Shown here piece after piece: positions 20,882 to 34,080 of a stretch of 64,000 bases of DNA. Source of the DNA: Petunia secreta (taxonomy: Eukaryota; Streptophyta; Magnoliopsida; Solanales; Solanaceae). The notes under the pieces were generated by a model that saw only the letters and a program-made list of their open reading frames with translations, had not been told where the DNA came from and made no database searches. Numbering within the stretch: position 1 is the first letter of the stretch; the number at the start of each line of letters is the position of its first letter. Location: contig JARKIP010000003.1 in the NCBI GenBank assembly GCA_029990175.1, forward strand, positions 5,103,501 through 5,167,500, read 5' to 3'. The position numbers and the translations under genes were made by a program.

Positions 20882-20985
20882 CTTGGATTCCCTGCTCAAT
20901 TTAGAAGAGAAAGAAAAAACGATGCCGTCTTCTGTTGAGTGTTTAGTATTTAGCTTTTAGGGTTTTGTTTCTCTCTAATCTCTCT
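20882..20985 (-). promoter_or_regulatory. Probable 5' untranslated exon and promoter-proximal region of the Transposase_24-like gene
   Basis: The minus strand reads AGAGAGAAACAAAACCCTAA, typical of plant leaders, and then ends in ATCCAAG followed by a GTTAGT donor. A 456-base intron separates it from the coding exon. An AAATATAAAG box lies about 60 bases upstream. The start of the exon is approximate. Confidence 0.4.
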
Positions 20986-22950
20986 ATTAAACAGGAAAAC
21001 AAGGTAATTTTTTAGAGGAAAATGTTTGGATGAAATTCTCTTTATATTTTCGTTTTATCTTTTTCAAATTACGAATTGGGGTTTCCCTCCTTATAATAAG
21101 AAAACATAATGTAAAAATTATTTAACATTGTTAAATTAATCACTAAATTACTTGATGTAATGTAATTTGACTAACATTTTTAAACATAATCACATAATTA
21201 TTAAATACTCGTAATTAATTGAAATAAAGACGTATGTGCACTTCCATATTAGCACATACGAAGTACATACACTTCTATATTAACTATTATAAATTATTAA
21301 CCTTTAGCCAACTAATTACAATAGAAATTATAAAAATAATAAAGTAATTTAAATTGGAGATAATTAATTATGTAATGTATTTTCAAATAAATTAACATAT
21401 AATTTTTTAAAATCAATATAATTGGTATTCGAAAATAAGATATATATATTTTTTAATTAAATTAAAGTAGTCGCCAGACCGCGTTTCACACGCGCGATTG
21501 AATTTTTTGTTTACTCTATATTTTTGTTATGAGCCCACTATTATTATTAATAGTGATATTGAAAAATCTATCCAAATAATCACAATACTTGAGCATATTG
21601 CAGTATGTTGAATATTAAGTTGATAATCCTATATTCTTCGACTGGTAAAAGTTGGGCAATCTATTTATTACAAACAATTTTAAAAGTCATATACTACTTC
21701 GGACACAAATGACAACATATAATTAACATAATCCTGAATACGCTCAAATACAATTAAAACACCCCTCATTTTTGTGAAAGCTCTGATCGACTCAAATTAT
21801 GTTAAAATTTGGATTGCTTTGAGTTCAGTCAAAATTTGGCTCAACTCGACTTGACTCAACTCGATTAAAGGTCGGCACGATCAACCTCAGACCTGATTGA
21901 GCGTCATTCTTTGGCTTGATTGAGTTTTATACTTTTTTATTCTATATAAATGTATTTTTAGCCACATCGTAATTTAATCATATGGTATAGATCATGAGAA
22001 GTATACAAAACCTTTTATGTTGATTTCAAATGGTTAAACTAATAATTTATATCCTCAAATACTATTTTCTCATGTTAATCTAACTGTAATTCTTAATCAA
22101 TTAAATTTAATTTGTAAGAGCTAAATCTCGCGAAAGAAAACATCAGAGATTGGAATTGGGCTTGACACGAGCTTGATATGGCTCAACTCAGCTAAACTCT
22201 AGCTCGATGATAGTGTAACAAAATTCGATTGAGCTCGTCTCGACCCCGACTTGACTCGATACTATAGCAAGCTCAGTCGAGCTCAGCTCCGCTGGGTATA
22301 GAGTAAGCTCAAAGGGGATCGACTTTGAGCTTGGCTTGATGTCAGACCTAAATTCGTATTCTTGATCGTTGTTGGAATACACATGGTTTTCATCCTCCCC
22401 TCTGCTTATAAACACCATTCATTTATTTTTCGTCTCTCACAAACGTCATTCAATAAATTAATTCAATTCAAAATAAGTTGAGGTCAACAAAAGATAATTA
22501 TGTTGGACTAAAATATAACAATATACTTCCCCGATACAATTTAAGTGTCACCTTCAACCTTTTAAATTTTTTCAAAATAAGTATAACTTTATAAAATCAA
22601 GAAATTAGTAATCATTATTTTCCAATTTATCCATGTTCATCCCAATATTTTTTATTTTAATTTTAAAAGATTAAAGAGAGATAAATGACAATGTAGTCAA
22701 ATGAACTATTAATTAAATATAATTACCTAGATTTTTTACATTTTTTAAGAGGTACCACAAGCTAGATATGACATTTAATTGTATGAGGAAGTGGTTCATT
22801 ATAGGCCTTTATAATTGATGAATAGAAAAAAATGCCCTGTTGGCCGTACTACACAATTTGTCCATTAAAGTAATGACTAAGAGATCCCCACTTTGACACT
22901 ACAGACAGTTAATTAGGCGAAGGAGCACAATTCCTTTATATAGCCCTCAA
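20986..22950. other. AT-rich spacer between two divergent transposon genes
   Basis: No ORF of note. 21770-22350 is richer in GAGCTC, CTCGAC and TTGACTC words in both orientations, like remnants of a GC-richer repeat. It would hold promoters for both flanking genes; TTTATATAGCCC near 22937 is a TATA candidate for the plus-strand gene. A 28-bp word (TCCTTTAxATAGCCCT) occurs twice at 22932-22988. Confidence 0.5.
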
Positions 22951-23399
22951 AAGGTTCAGCACAAGTCCTTTACATAGCCCTTAAAAAGTCCCTAAAACCT
23001 CGTCTCTCAAAATTTTGTTTGACAAATACATTCTTGATTCTCTCCCTCCTATGGCATCATCTGGCAACATCAAAAGTAAGTATTAATTTTGTGTAATCAC
23101 TTTAGATTATGAATGGGTGATAATTGAATTGAAAAATGGAGTGATTACATAAAATTATTTATATTTAGCATTCTAAATTATTTTCTCGACTTGGTGTAGC
23201 CTTTTTATGATTTTATCAATGAATGGAATAAGTTTTTGGTTAATTGAAGTAGTTGGTCAGGGACATGGTAGAGAGGCTTTTGGGAGTAATGCTAGATAAT
23301 GGTACTACCCGTTAGATAAGTTGAAGAGTCCATTTTGATGGTTTAAGGTACCCCATCGACTGTTTTAAAACAAATGTTGTCTTGGTTTGTCCATTGACA

Positions 23400-23520
23400 A
23401 GAAATCTGCACACCTCGAAATATCGAATCACTACTGTAAACAAGACAAATTTCATCTTAGTTTGCAATTTCCAAGAAATCTGAACACCTCGAAATATCGA
23501 ATCACTACTGTAAACAAGCA
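23400..23520. repeat. 46-bp direct repeat in intron 1 of the TNP2-type gene
   Basis: AAGAAATCTG-ACACCTCGAA through TGTAAACAAG occurs at about 23399-23444 and 23474-23519 with one or two differences. Confidence 0.85.
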
Positions 23521-24626
23521 TTTTCAACTCTTGAAAGTATACATGTGATCTTTTTTTATACATCTTAATCTGTTTCTTTTCTTTGTAGGAAATTTTGAGA
23601 TGGACAAAACTTGGATGCATTATACTGATAGATTGAGCAGAATGTATTTAAAAGGAGTTGATAAGTTCCTTGAATTTGCTTTTGAGCATTCAGAAGTAGA
23701 AGGTGAAATTCCTTGCCCTTATACACAATGCAACAATGCTTTCAACAAGCGAAGGGATGAAGTCAAGGCAGATTTAATAATTTTTGGAATTTTCAAGGGA
23801 TACACTCGTTGGCTTTATCATGGAGAATTTGTACCTAAAGAGAAAAAAGCTAAGAATGCAGTAAGACAAGAGGAAGTGAGACAAGAGGAAGTGAGGCAGG
23901 AGGAAGTTCGAGAAGAGATAGGTATTGATGATGTATTTGAAATGATTTATGATGCTACTGGCCCTGAAATTATGGATGGTTCTAACAATGATGCTTCGGC
24001 CCCTGCTTCCAAATTTTCCAAATTACTTTAGGATGCTGCAAAACAACTTTTTTCCTGGATGCGAGAGAAAAGATAATCTGAATGGTCAAGACAAAAGATA
24101 ATCTGAATGCTCGTCGTGATTTGAAGGAAATGGGCATAAGAAGAGATTTGCATCCTACTCAAAGAGATGGAAAGTGCTACTACCCAGCAGCATGCTATAC
24201 TTTATCACCAGAAGAAAAGTCTAAAGTATGCAAGATTTTGAAAGCTATAAAGGTTCCAGATGGTTATTGTTCCAATATATCAAGGTGTGTAAATGTGAAG
24301 GATCGTAAAATATATGGATTGAAGAGTCACGATTCTCATATTCTTTTGGAACAACTGCTTTCTTTTGCAATTCGGGGAGTTGTACCAAACAATGTCTATG
24401 ATGATATCACCGAGTTAAGCATTTTCTTTTAAGAGTTGTGCTCAAAAATATTAAGAGCTGATGTGTTGGATCACCTTGCATCTTAAATTCCAATAATATC
24501 ATCCAAATTAGAGAAAATATTTTTACCAGCATTTTTTGATATTATGGTGCACCTAGTCATTTATCTTCCGACAGAGGCCAAGTTTGCTGGACCCGTGCAA
24601 TACAGGTGGATGTACCCAATAGAGCG

Positions 24627-26463
24627 GTATATTTTAAATTTTATAATTTTAGTTTATAGTTATAGGTACATACTTGTCTCAAAAGTTATCAAGAGCTGCT
24701 ATCCATCTCTTCTCAAAAGTTTTGAAGTTTAATATATTTCAGTTTTGAAGAAGAACTGAAAGAGAGTAAGAGGAGAAAGATAGTAGGAATGAATGTAGAG
24801 AAGCTATAAGCTAGCTCCTTTTATAGGTGAGGAAGTTAGATAAGTACTTAATTCCCTCTGTTCACCATTTGGCGAGATGGGCTTGCTCTGATGGAGATAT
24901 TTTTGAGTCAACTTTCATGGTAGTCAATAAGTATGTTTATGCGCCGTTAATTAATGATTGTTCCACAATCACGTATTACTTATTTTAATTAAGGGTCAAG
25001 TGTCCAGTCAAATAGTACACTGACTATAGTCCGAGTAAGACAATAATTCAAGGAACAAAACAGAAATCTGCTCAAAATTAAAAACGAAAGGTCTGGGTAT
25101 GCATATTCCTACTAACCGTGTGAGTAGATGTTTTGGCCATATGCTTTCTTGCTTTGTCCTATAAAAATAATCCTAATACACAAATCTGCTCCATGGACCA
25201 AAGTTGGAAAGGAAGGGTCACGTGGGCATAGATTAACTTACTAACCATATTACAAACGATTTGTCCATATTTGCTTCTGTCATAAAAAAGAAAAATACTG
25301 CTCCAAAATTAGAAAGAAAGGATCACATAGCTATGAATATTTTTGGTAACCAAGTTAGAGACGATTTGTCCATATTACTTTGTCCTAAAATAAATTAATC
25401 TGCTCAAAGTTAAGACACAGCTTAAGGTCTCTATTTACACTCTTACCGCAGATGGCAAATATTGGTAGGTAAAACTTAAAAGCAAGGTCAATATATGTAT
25501 TTCAAAGCTTTATGTTCTGTTATGAGGAAAAAGGAAAGAAAATTCTTTTACATAATTTTTTTTTTAAATTTTAGACTAGATTCTTGTGAAACTCTTTCAT
25601 TGCTGCTATTATTAGTTGATTTTATCACATGTATATCTACAAAGAACTAGCACTTCATCTAGTGTGTCATTTAATAAAGCGCTTTTGTATTGGCTGCTAT
25701 AATTCAATCAACTCCACAATTGTTGGGTTACTAATGCCCTGGCCTGCCCTGTTTAACTCATACTTGTCTCAAAAGTTATCAAGAGCTGCATATGTACTCT
25801 CTGCTCTTGGATATGCTCTTGTATTGGATGCTATAATTCAATCAACTCCACAATTATTGGGTTACTAATGCCTTGCCCTGTTTAACTCATACTTGTCTCA
25901 AAAGTTATCAAGAGCTGCATATGTACTCTCTGCTCTGGGATAAGCTAACTCATACTTGTCTCAAAATTTATCAAGAGCTGCATATGTACTCTCTGCTCTG
26001 GGATAAGCTTGCTGATGCCTATGTCTAAAAGTTCAAACACGAGAATGTAAAAATGTCAACCAAAAAATCCATAACATGAATTTATCTGGCTTATCAATAC
26101 CAAAAGATGGTTTCATACATCCCCTGCATTCAGCCACTTGTTATCCCAGTGATGAACAGGCTCCTCAGATGTTAATCGCTTTGTCCCTAAAACTTAAAGT
26201 TGTATCTTTTTCATCGATTCTTACTTGTATAAACATATACTATCTGTTATTAACAGTATTAAACTTGTGAACCAAACTGTGGTGTGTTTTTGAAGGGAGT
26301 GTACTTCATTTTCACTCATTAAATTAAGTGTTTTCCAATTTATCTCCGCAGTGGCAGTATCAGGGTTAGATGATTTGATCCCAAATCCTCTCTAATTAGT
26401 ATCCTACATCAACCAAAGAATACAACTGCCATGCCTAATTTAATTGCATGTTTTATCATGTAG
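24627..26463 (+). other. 1.84-kb intron inside the DUF4218 region
   Basis: Donor GTATAT after the codons for PIE(R), acceptor ATGTAG; the split Arg codon restores RILKCYVRN. AT-rich, no genes. It contains the tandem repeats listed separately. Confidence 0.65.
25689..26010. repeat. Tandem and dispersed repeats within the TNP2-type gene intron
   Basis: A unit with ACTCATACTTGTCTCAAAAG and GAGCTGCATATGTACTCTCT occurs at about 25756, 25886 and 25947, with a shorter relative near 24670. A second word, GGCTGCTATAATTCAATCAA class, occurs at 25691 and 25825. Confidence 0.85.
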
Positions 26464-27693
26464 ATTCTTGCGCATATTAAAATGTTACGTTCGTAACAAA
26501 GATCGACCAGAAGGATCTATTGCAGAAGGCTATATTGTTGAAGAAAGTTTAATATTTTGTTCAAGGTATTTACATGGTAGTGTGAGAGATCGAGTGGACA
26601 AAAATTACGAAGGCAATCGTGTCGAGTCATACACTGGATTATCAGTATTTGAACAAAAGAGTTGCCCTTTAACAAGAGATACATCAAGGAATCTTGAAGA
26701 GCTTGAGCGAAAACAAGCTCATAATTATGTTTCGAAAAACTGCGAAGAAGTTCTACCATTTCTACAGTATGTTTCTTCATAGTATTATGTTTCTTATTTA
26801 TTGTGTTTGCTTGTTTAATTTATAAAGTTTTCATATTTATTTGGTTGTCTTTATTCAGTGAATATGAACAGAATAATAACAACATGGAGTTCGAAGAATG
26901 GTTTTACCATCGAGTAAGTTTTCACTGTACTTTTAATTCAATTTTAATACTTATTTAGGGTATGTTGCTGTTGTTGTTGTTTAATACTTATTTAGCATCA
27001 TAATTTATTTATTTATTTTATAAAAAGGTTCGTCAAATGTGTAAACAAGGAAATTCACATACAAGTGACGAATTGTATTCCTTGGCTAAAGGTCCGTTGG
27101 TTGGAGTCCAGAGATTCAAAGGGTATGCAATAAATGGATTCAAGTTTCATACTAAACAACTCGAAGAAAAAAGGGTGAAGCAAAATTGTGGTGTTCTGGT
27201 ACGAGGAGTAACAAATGGTAAAAATTTTAATTATTATGGAGTTCTAACTGAAACAGTAGAACTTCAATATTTTGAAAAGCGAATTGTTTTATTTAAATGT
27301 GATTGGTGGGAAGTTCACATTGGAAAAAGAGTGAAGATTGATAAACATGGTTTTGTTAGTGTCAATACCAACCGAAGGCTATCAACAAATGAATCATTTG
27401 TGCTTGCATCTCAAGCAGAACAAGTTTTTTTATGTCAAGGACAATCTGCATCCCAATTGGTCAATTGTCTTGAATGATCATTCTTCTTATTTTACTGATG
27501 GTTCTGTCGGTGAAGAAACTTTTCAACAAGATGTGCAACGTCCTGCTATGTTTACATTTGAGGAAGATGATGACATATGCAATGGGGAAGAACTGATCTT
27601 GATGTCATTAGCACTGAAGTTACCTTAGGTGACAATATTGTTGAAGATATTGAATCAGAATTTGAAACTGATGATGAAGACTTGTTATTGTGA

Positions 27694-27973
27694 ACCAGAA
27701 CTCTTTTATGCATATTTGTTTATGCTTAATTAACATTCAAACTTTTAATTATTTTATTTGCAGATGATGTTTAATAGCTTATTATTTTATTGAATTTTTA
27801 TGCTACTTTGTTATACTTAATTATTTGGATGGAATAATAATTATATTAAATTGTATTGAGTTGATAATTGTCTTTTGATTGAGTTTTGATATACCAGAAA
27901 TATTATCTTCTAGAGATTGTGTGTTTAGATTATCCAATTATAGGGTAAATCTACCACTTTTTTGGTTAGATCA
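27694..27973. other. 3' flank of the TNP2-type gene up to the element D insertion
   Basis: AT-rich, no ORF. It ends in GATCA, duplicated at 36971-36975. Confidence 0.6.
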
Positions 27974-30426
27974 TGACACGACCCGAAATCCGGCTAGGCC
28001 GTGCGGGCACCCGACATCCTCCACTAGACCCGTCGGGCGAACCCTTACCAATTAAATTAGGAAAATAAATATAATTCAATTCATAAATAAGAACAAGACT
28101 TAAAAAAATACAGAGATACTGATACCTCTAAGCTGTACAAAAGAAATTACAGCTGACTACCCAGTATACTAGGTTTAGGGCTATCCAGACCAGACATCTA
28201 AGAGTAGAAAGAAAACAGATACCTCCTGAAGAGAGCAAAATGCAACTGAAATGATAACCGATAAACTGGTGGCCATCCGGAATAAAAGCTGGCTCACCCT
28301 GACAGCTGAAGTCGTCTTCGCTCCTTCACAACGTGGCGAACTCAATCCTGGAGCGAACCTACCGAAATGAAATAGATAGACAAAAACAAAAAACAAACAA
28401 GGGTGAGTCAAAAGGACTCAATAAGTGGGGCAGACTAGCCACCTCAAAGGATAGGATAGCTAGCCAGGGAGGAAAAAAAAAATAGGTAAACCAAAATCCT
28501 CTTATTTAAATTATAAAAATGCAGAGCCAGATAATAACTAGAAACACGTATGGAATGACAAACTCATCAACAACCAGGAACGTAAGATAGCCAAAATATA
28601 TAGGTATCCCGAACACATCAACAATCAGAAATACATCCTGCTGCGGCATGCAACCCGATCCATATATTTATACCTTTGCAGCGTGCATCCCGAGATAGAG
28701 CCAGAAATATATAGGCAAACTGAGATACGGTATACATACCGCATATGTAAAACACAACACGATAGTCACACAATAGTCAGCACGCGGTGCAATGAAATGG
28801 GATGAATGCAGTATGATGCAATGGTGTCACATGTGCCAAATAGATGGAGCGGAATTCTCCTGCTCCGGGGGCGGAATCCTCCTACCCTCAATATGATGCA
28901 ATGGAGCGGAATCCTCCTGCTCCGAGGGCGGAATCCTCCTACCCTCAATATGATGCAATGGAGCGGAATCCTCCTGCTCCGAGGGAGGAATCCTCCTACC
29001 CTCAATACGATGCAATGTGCATACGAATGCAACATGATGCAATAATAACCCATCACCAGCGCGGGACTCTCATCGACAGCTGGAAAGTATATACCAACTC
29101 ACAACCAAAGTACAATACTCAGATTCTCAATGCAATACCAATAACAGGACATAATATATAATATAGAATATAAATCCAAAGCTAAGGCGTAATGAGTACG
29201 CCTATCGGCAGCTACACACGTAAGGAACACGTGGTAGAAAATTCACGAGGCCAGGTGCCTCCAAAGAAATGGATATAAACACTTACCTTGTTACAAAGTC
29301 AATACATCCACTCAATAACCGCTTGTCCTTTGGTTCCATTGCCAAATGATCCCACTGTGTTCAATAAACAGAAAAATATATCATATTAGACTAAAGGCTT
29401 CATTCCTCACTTCTTAGGGCAATCCAGGTAGGAACCTGATACCTTATTCGCATACGCAATACGCTGGCCAGGCCTATATACGGGGTTTAAGGTCACATAA
29501 CCAAACCCCAAATAAATTAGATTTATATGTTGCCAATAACTCACCGAGTACGAATATATATTCAATTCCCTTATCGGGGTCCATTTGACCCTTTAAACTA
29601 TTAATTGTACTTATTAAAACGATGTATAATATTTCAAGTTTTACCGTTACAACATATTCAAACACACATAATAAACTCAAATATTATATTAGGATCATTA
29701 CCTGAATGTTTCAGGGTGAAAATTCTACTATTTTCCGGCCCCTTTTCTTATTTTCTGGTATTTTTTCTCACTGCTTTATCTCTGTTTCACTTTCTCTGTT
29801 TCCGCTCATTTTTTGAGCATCTTTGATGCTGTTCCTATCGTACTACTAATGATACTTACCCACCGCCTACATTTATGTATTTTGTCTTTTTCCTTTTCCT
29901 TTTCCTTTTCTTTTTTTTTGTTTTCTTTTATTTTATTTTCTTTTCTTAACGAAAATTAAAACGGTGCCCTACGATATTCAAAATAATTCCAACTTTTGCA
30001 TACAAGTTGCACAAAATATATGTAACATACTCACGAAGGCAGATCTCAAATCAGACTCCCGAAACTCAAGATGCGAATTTAAATGAAAAAAAGTCAAATT
30101 ATTTAACTTTCGGCATTTTAGCGGAAACTAGCCGAACACTATCGAAATTCACTTTCGAAAGTTTACAAAAATCACAAATAATTATACGAATCTAACGGTG
30201 CTTTCAGATTTTGAATTGGAGCTCATTCGACAAAACCGAGCTCGAAAATCTCTTTTTAATATTTATTGCCAATAAAAACTGAATCCTTCTTCCGATGCCT
30301 ACCAAACTAGGTCTGATTTAGCTCAAATTTTATAGACAGGTTCTAATAGATATTATGAATATTTTAAAATTATCGGCACACCAATCGGAGTCCTAACTTC
30401 GGAAACGACTGACCGAAGTCGTTTCA
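27974..30426 (-). repeat. 3' LTR of element D
   Basis: 2453 bp; about 98 percent identical to the right copy in the stretches I compared. ORFs seen here recur in the other LTR. It has three copies of the 57-bp unit. Confidence 0.93.
28844..29014. repeat. 57-bp minisatellite, 3 copies, in the 3' LTR of element D
   Basis: The unit starts ATGGAGCGGAATCCTCCTGC and ends CAATATGATGCA. Because 57 is divisible by three, both strands stay open and give repeated peptides, which are not genes. Confidence 0.97.
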
Positions 30427-30464
30427 TTCTCCTCCACTTAAACTCTCGTTCGTCCTCGAACGAG
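30427..30464 (-). other. Polypurine tract and hairpin of element D
   Basis: AGTGGAGGAGAA (minus strand) adjoins the LTR; CTCGTTCG-TCCT-CGAACGAG at 30445-30464 is a perfect 8-bp stem with a 4-base loop. Confidence 0.75.
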
Positions 30465-31059
30465 CCTAAATCTAAAGCAAGATGTACGCAGATAACAAGA
30501 GAACTTGCACAACCTTCATAAACTACTCCACGGATATTATCTCATAATTATAGAATCAGAGTTATAACACGCACATCAAACTCTTGGGTAAAACATATTC
30601 TGATAATATGATAACATCATTGCCCAACTTATTCGGACTAAGCCGACCCTTTCTCGATCATGATAGAGGAGTTTTATATTTTCGAAACAAAGATACACGA
30701 AACTTTGAATGGGTTAACATGATTCAGCCGATAATTACCTCTTCGATATACCTTTCAATATAGAACAGGTCGATGGAACTAAGAATTAGCTCACGCTTGA
30801 TGCAATAGGGGAAGCTTTTAAAGTACCTTATCACTACTCACTATAGAAAATTTGATGCGAGCTATATTATGACTTGAAAATGTGAAAATAAAAGAGACAT
30901 GTAGTTGGACCTTCAGCTGAGGCAGAATACCAGCAACAACGTTGATTACATGAGCACTTATAACGCTAAAGTAACTTCTCAAAGAGTTGAGGTGTGAAGG
31001 AGATATGCCAATGATGGTTGGACGATAAGCTGCACTAGACCTTTAACTCTAAATTTTTA

Positions 31060-31375
31060 TGAAGTAAAACAGCGTCAGTATGAGGATCCCGTTCTAGTTG
31101 AATACAGACAGATAGCCAGAAGAAAACCGGAGTAGCCATACAGGGATACTACTGACGGTGTTCTCATGTATAAAGATAGACTTTGTGCTCCTGAGGTTGC
31201 AAATTTACGTGGACAGATTATGATAGAGGCACATTGTTCTAAATACACTGTTCATCCAAGTTCGACTAAGATGTACCATGATCTTGAGCAGATTTATTAG
31301 TGGGATGGAATGAAGTGTGACATAGCAGAATTTGTGGCTTAGTGTTCTAATTGTCAATAAGTTAAAGTCGTGTCA
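31060..31375 (+). pseudogene. Gypsy integrase zinc-binding region fragment, opposite to element D
   Basis: The plus strand reads RQYEDPVLVEYRQIAR, MYKDRLCAPEVANLRGQI, EAHCSKYTVHPSSTKMYHDL and CDIAEFVA-stop-CSNCQ, matching the H2C2 region of Gypsy integrases (HSSRYSIHPG, CxxC). At least four in-frame stops. Element D reads on the other strand, so this piece is inverted or belongs to a separate insertion. Confidence 0.8.
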
Positions 31376-32649
31376 TCTTCCCAGACTTTATACTTTCTGC
31401 AGATAGGTACGTATATATGATCAGGTCGCCAGCTTATCTCTATTATTAATAGATTATTAGTGGGTTTAGCAATGACCGATACTCATTGTAGATTTCTGCC
31501 GTGGCCTTACTTTGGGTCGTGAGAAAAGTGGTATCAACACCTCGAAGATTTAGTGTTACCATTCAGTATTTGGAGGAAGACTCCTCCACTTAAAGCACAC
31601 ACTCATGCAACTATTTGAATAGGAATAACCATCCTCGCACAGTCTGCTATACTAAAAAAGATTTAGCTAAAAGCTGAACGTAGGCAGACCTAAGCTACTA
31701 ACCACCCTTTCGAGTTGCCAACGAGCTGCAACTCTCGAGTTCACAACTCCATACCTTTGCCGTAAACACCACCGCCTGATGGATGGTACTTTTTTATGAA
31801 AATTTTGGCAGAGTTTCCCCTGAAACTGGATGATCCGCAGAAACAGAACCAGCACTATACTATATATGGGAATGGATACCCGGATAAACTGATATCCAAA
31901 ACAATAATATGCTTACCCGGCTACAATAACACGTACTCTGGCTCAACACAAGGAACGTTACAAGCGGCTACCAACCGCCCAAGCTCACTATTGCCGGACG
32001 AAGAAGAAATGGAAATGGATCGAGGATAGAAATAATTAGAACTTCAAGAAACTCATCTTCTTATTGCTTGGCTACTAGAGCTAGACTACTTTCGAGTCAG
32101 GCTAGCCAAAGAATTGCAATTGGAGAAATAGACAATAAATGAGCTTTATGGAACATCTATGCCAATTTAATCTCCCAATAAGAAGGAAACTCTAACAATT
32201 TACCAGAAAACCCTTTTATAATCCAGACAAGCTCATACGATAACATGACTTTACTAGCGTTTTGAACCAAGAGGAGATACGTAGATCGAATATTACTTAC
32301 TAACCACTTTACACCGAAATAAATAATGAAACTTTCTGATGATGATGAATAAGGATCTCATCATCCTACCAATACTGAATTCCAAAGAGAGAGGTAAACT
32401 GACTCGACATAATAAGAGAATGTGGCACAACAAGATGCCAAGCAGACCATACCGATACTCACTCAAAATCTCTCACATTTAACCCACATAAGCTAGTAGG
32501 GTCTCACAAATGCCCTGAATAAATCATACCAAAAGCTCACCCCTCTACCACAATAGATTTTTAATAGAAAAATATCCAAGGATGCCATGGAAACATGATA
32601 TGACAAACCATTTCCAGATCGATCGGAAGAATCAACTCTTACTCACATT
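31376..32649. other. Decayed interior of element D
   Basis: No frame longer than about 77 codons and no motif I can name. Presumably eroded pol. Confidence 0.5.
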
Positions 32650-34080
32650 TGAGGGAAGAAGAAATAATTGGGTCTACTACATCGGATGCCTCAGTATCCT
32701 GCCAGACTGGCAGTTCATAAAACTGCCTCTGCGGCTGAACTAAGCCGCTACACCAATAATTACCTTCTGAAGAACAACTGCCACCACGCTCTCAACCTCT
32801 ACCGGATGGTAGCATTTCTTTTGCTGATTGAGATCTAAATAAAATCCCCTGTGACTGCGTAGATGCCTGATGACGAGAGAAAAGATGATTGCTAACTTGT
32901 CGGAGTAAGGGAAAACTCCTCAAAAGGATAGCGAGACTCACAACAATAATATCACCTTTTCGCTGAATATGAGAACTGGATAGATTGTTGATAGTTGTAA
33001 AGAAAAGACTGAATCTGATCTTGACGAGCTATTGACACACTCTAAGAATTACGTTACACAAGCTGAGATAACCTGGAAGGTGACCTCCTAAAATAATCAG
33101 AACTCTTACCTCCAAATGAGGTACCATGGTTGCCCACCAGGGCCACGGGATCTCTTACTCTACCGCTCTAACTCTTCCCGCTCTAACTTATGATATGCCT
33201 AATATCTTTGAGCAATATCAACAACGATATCAAATGAAATCCCAGCCTCAATTTTTTTCGAGCCATCTGGGATCTCAAGGAAAAAAAGAAAGGTCATCAA
33301 TAAATCTTTAAATCTCTCGAAAGGCTCATGGACTAGTTCAAATGCATATTCGGCCATTTTATAGAATTCAATCTTATATTCTGAAACCAACAGGCTAACC
33401 TATAGGCTACCCTGTCAAATCCACTCGAACTGACACTTTTCATCTCGTTCGCTACTCGACAGGAACTTTTCCACGAATCTAGAAGAAAAACCGAACCAAG
33501 TTAGCTAATAAAAGAGCGGCCCACCAATTCAAGGCTGGACTCTGAAATCGGAAAGCAGAATAATCAACACCATATCGCTGGATATAATCAAAAGCCTGAA
33601 GGCTACGCTGACATCATTTTAATTAAAAATTTACGCAGGGATTATCTGATGCGTGGCTTAAGAATATCGGAAGTTTCAACCGCGTAAAATAATGCAACCT
33701 CTTCAGACACTCGGACTGAACTGATACCTCGGTTGGCTAACCAGGCAGAACAATTAGAGGTACAACACATACTACCTCCGGAACATACTTTACTGCGGCA
33801 ATATTAAGAACTGGAATAGAAGCTCCCTGAGACTGAACATCTGCATCTGCGACAACCTGATAAGCTTCCTAACAAATAATAGATTCTTACGGTATCTGCA
33901 TCGCCAAAATTCTCATAAAAGCATCGTAGAGAGCAAAGGGAACCACAAGGCCCAACTCCCTTGCCCATCGCGAGCTCGTACAGCTGGGACCTCTATAGCT
34001 AGATCGTCAGCACGATAAGAAAAACTCTCGGGGCTTCGTCAGTGCTAGCCCCTGGCTAGACTGCTTCATCTTGAACTCAT
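32650..34080 (-). pseudogene. Element D gag remnant
   Basis: The minus strand shows FTRLKLPIFL, QAFDYIQRYGVDYSAFRFQ and ALNWWAALL (capsid N-terminal part), SEYKIEFYKMAEYAFELVHE and FDIVVDIAQR (capsid C-terminal part, 33390-33199), and PQRQFYELPVWQDTEASD (32780-32690), the segment that links gag to protease in Solanaceae Gypsy elements. Many stops and frame changes. No protease or reverse transcriptase found downstream. Confidence 0.7.

Larger units (their letters stand above)
23051..27693 (+). pseudogene. CACTA TNP2-type transposase gene, catalytic core deleted
   Basis: Exons: 23051-23075 (MASSGNIK), 23589-24626, 26464-26766, 26859-26913 and 27028-27693, joined in phase by GT/AG sites. The second opens with the transposase-associated domain (MDKTWMHYTDRLSRMYLKGV, CPYTQCNNAF, GYTRWLYHGEF), then a Q/E-E-V repeat. 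It passes at 24068-24109 straight to DLKEMGIRRDLHPTQRDGK, so the whole Transposase_21 DDE region is missing. DUF4218 follows (SRCVNVKDRKIYGLKSHD, HLVIYLPTEAKFAGPVQYRW, RPEGSIAEGY) and then DUF4216 (GFKFHTKQLEEKR, VLFKCDWWEVH). Breaks: TAG 24029-24031, a T-run shift near 24050, TAA at 24430 and 24484, a shift in the T7 run near 27427 and another near 27595. It cannot encode a working transposase. Confidence 0.88.

Noticed and set aside
22870..22910. CACTACAGACAG at about 22897 as a CACTA terminus
   Set aside because: No matching inverted end or 3-bp target copy could be found, and it lies in the putative promoter of the TNP2-type gene.
28181..28411. 76-codon ORF repeated at 34523-34753, and similar pairs at 29474/36021, 29605/36152 and 30007/36551
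   Set aside because: All are within the LTRs of element D and recur only because LTRs are copies.
28766..29161. ORFs with 19-residue repeats on both strands (also 35142-35708)
   Set aside because: Artefact of the 57-bp unit, divisible by three; all frames stay open and no start context or domain supports a protein.
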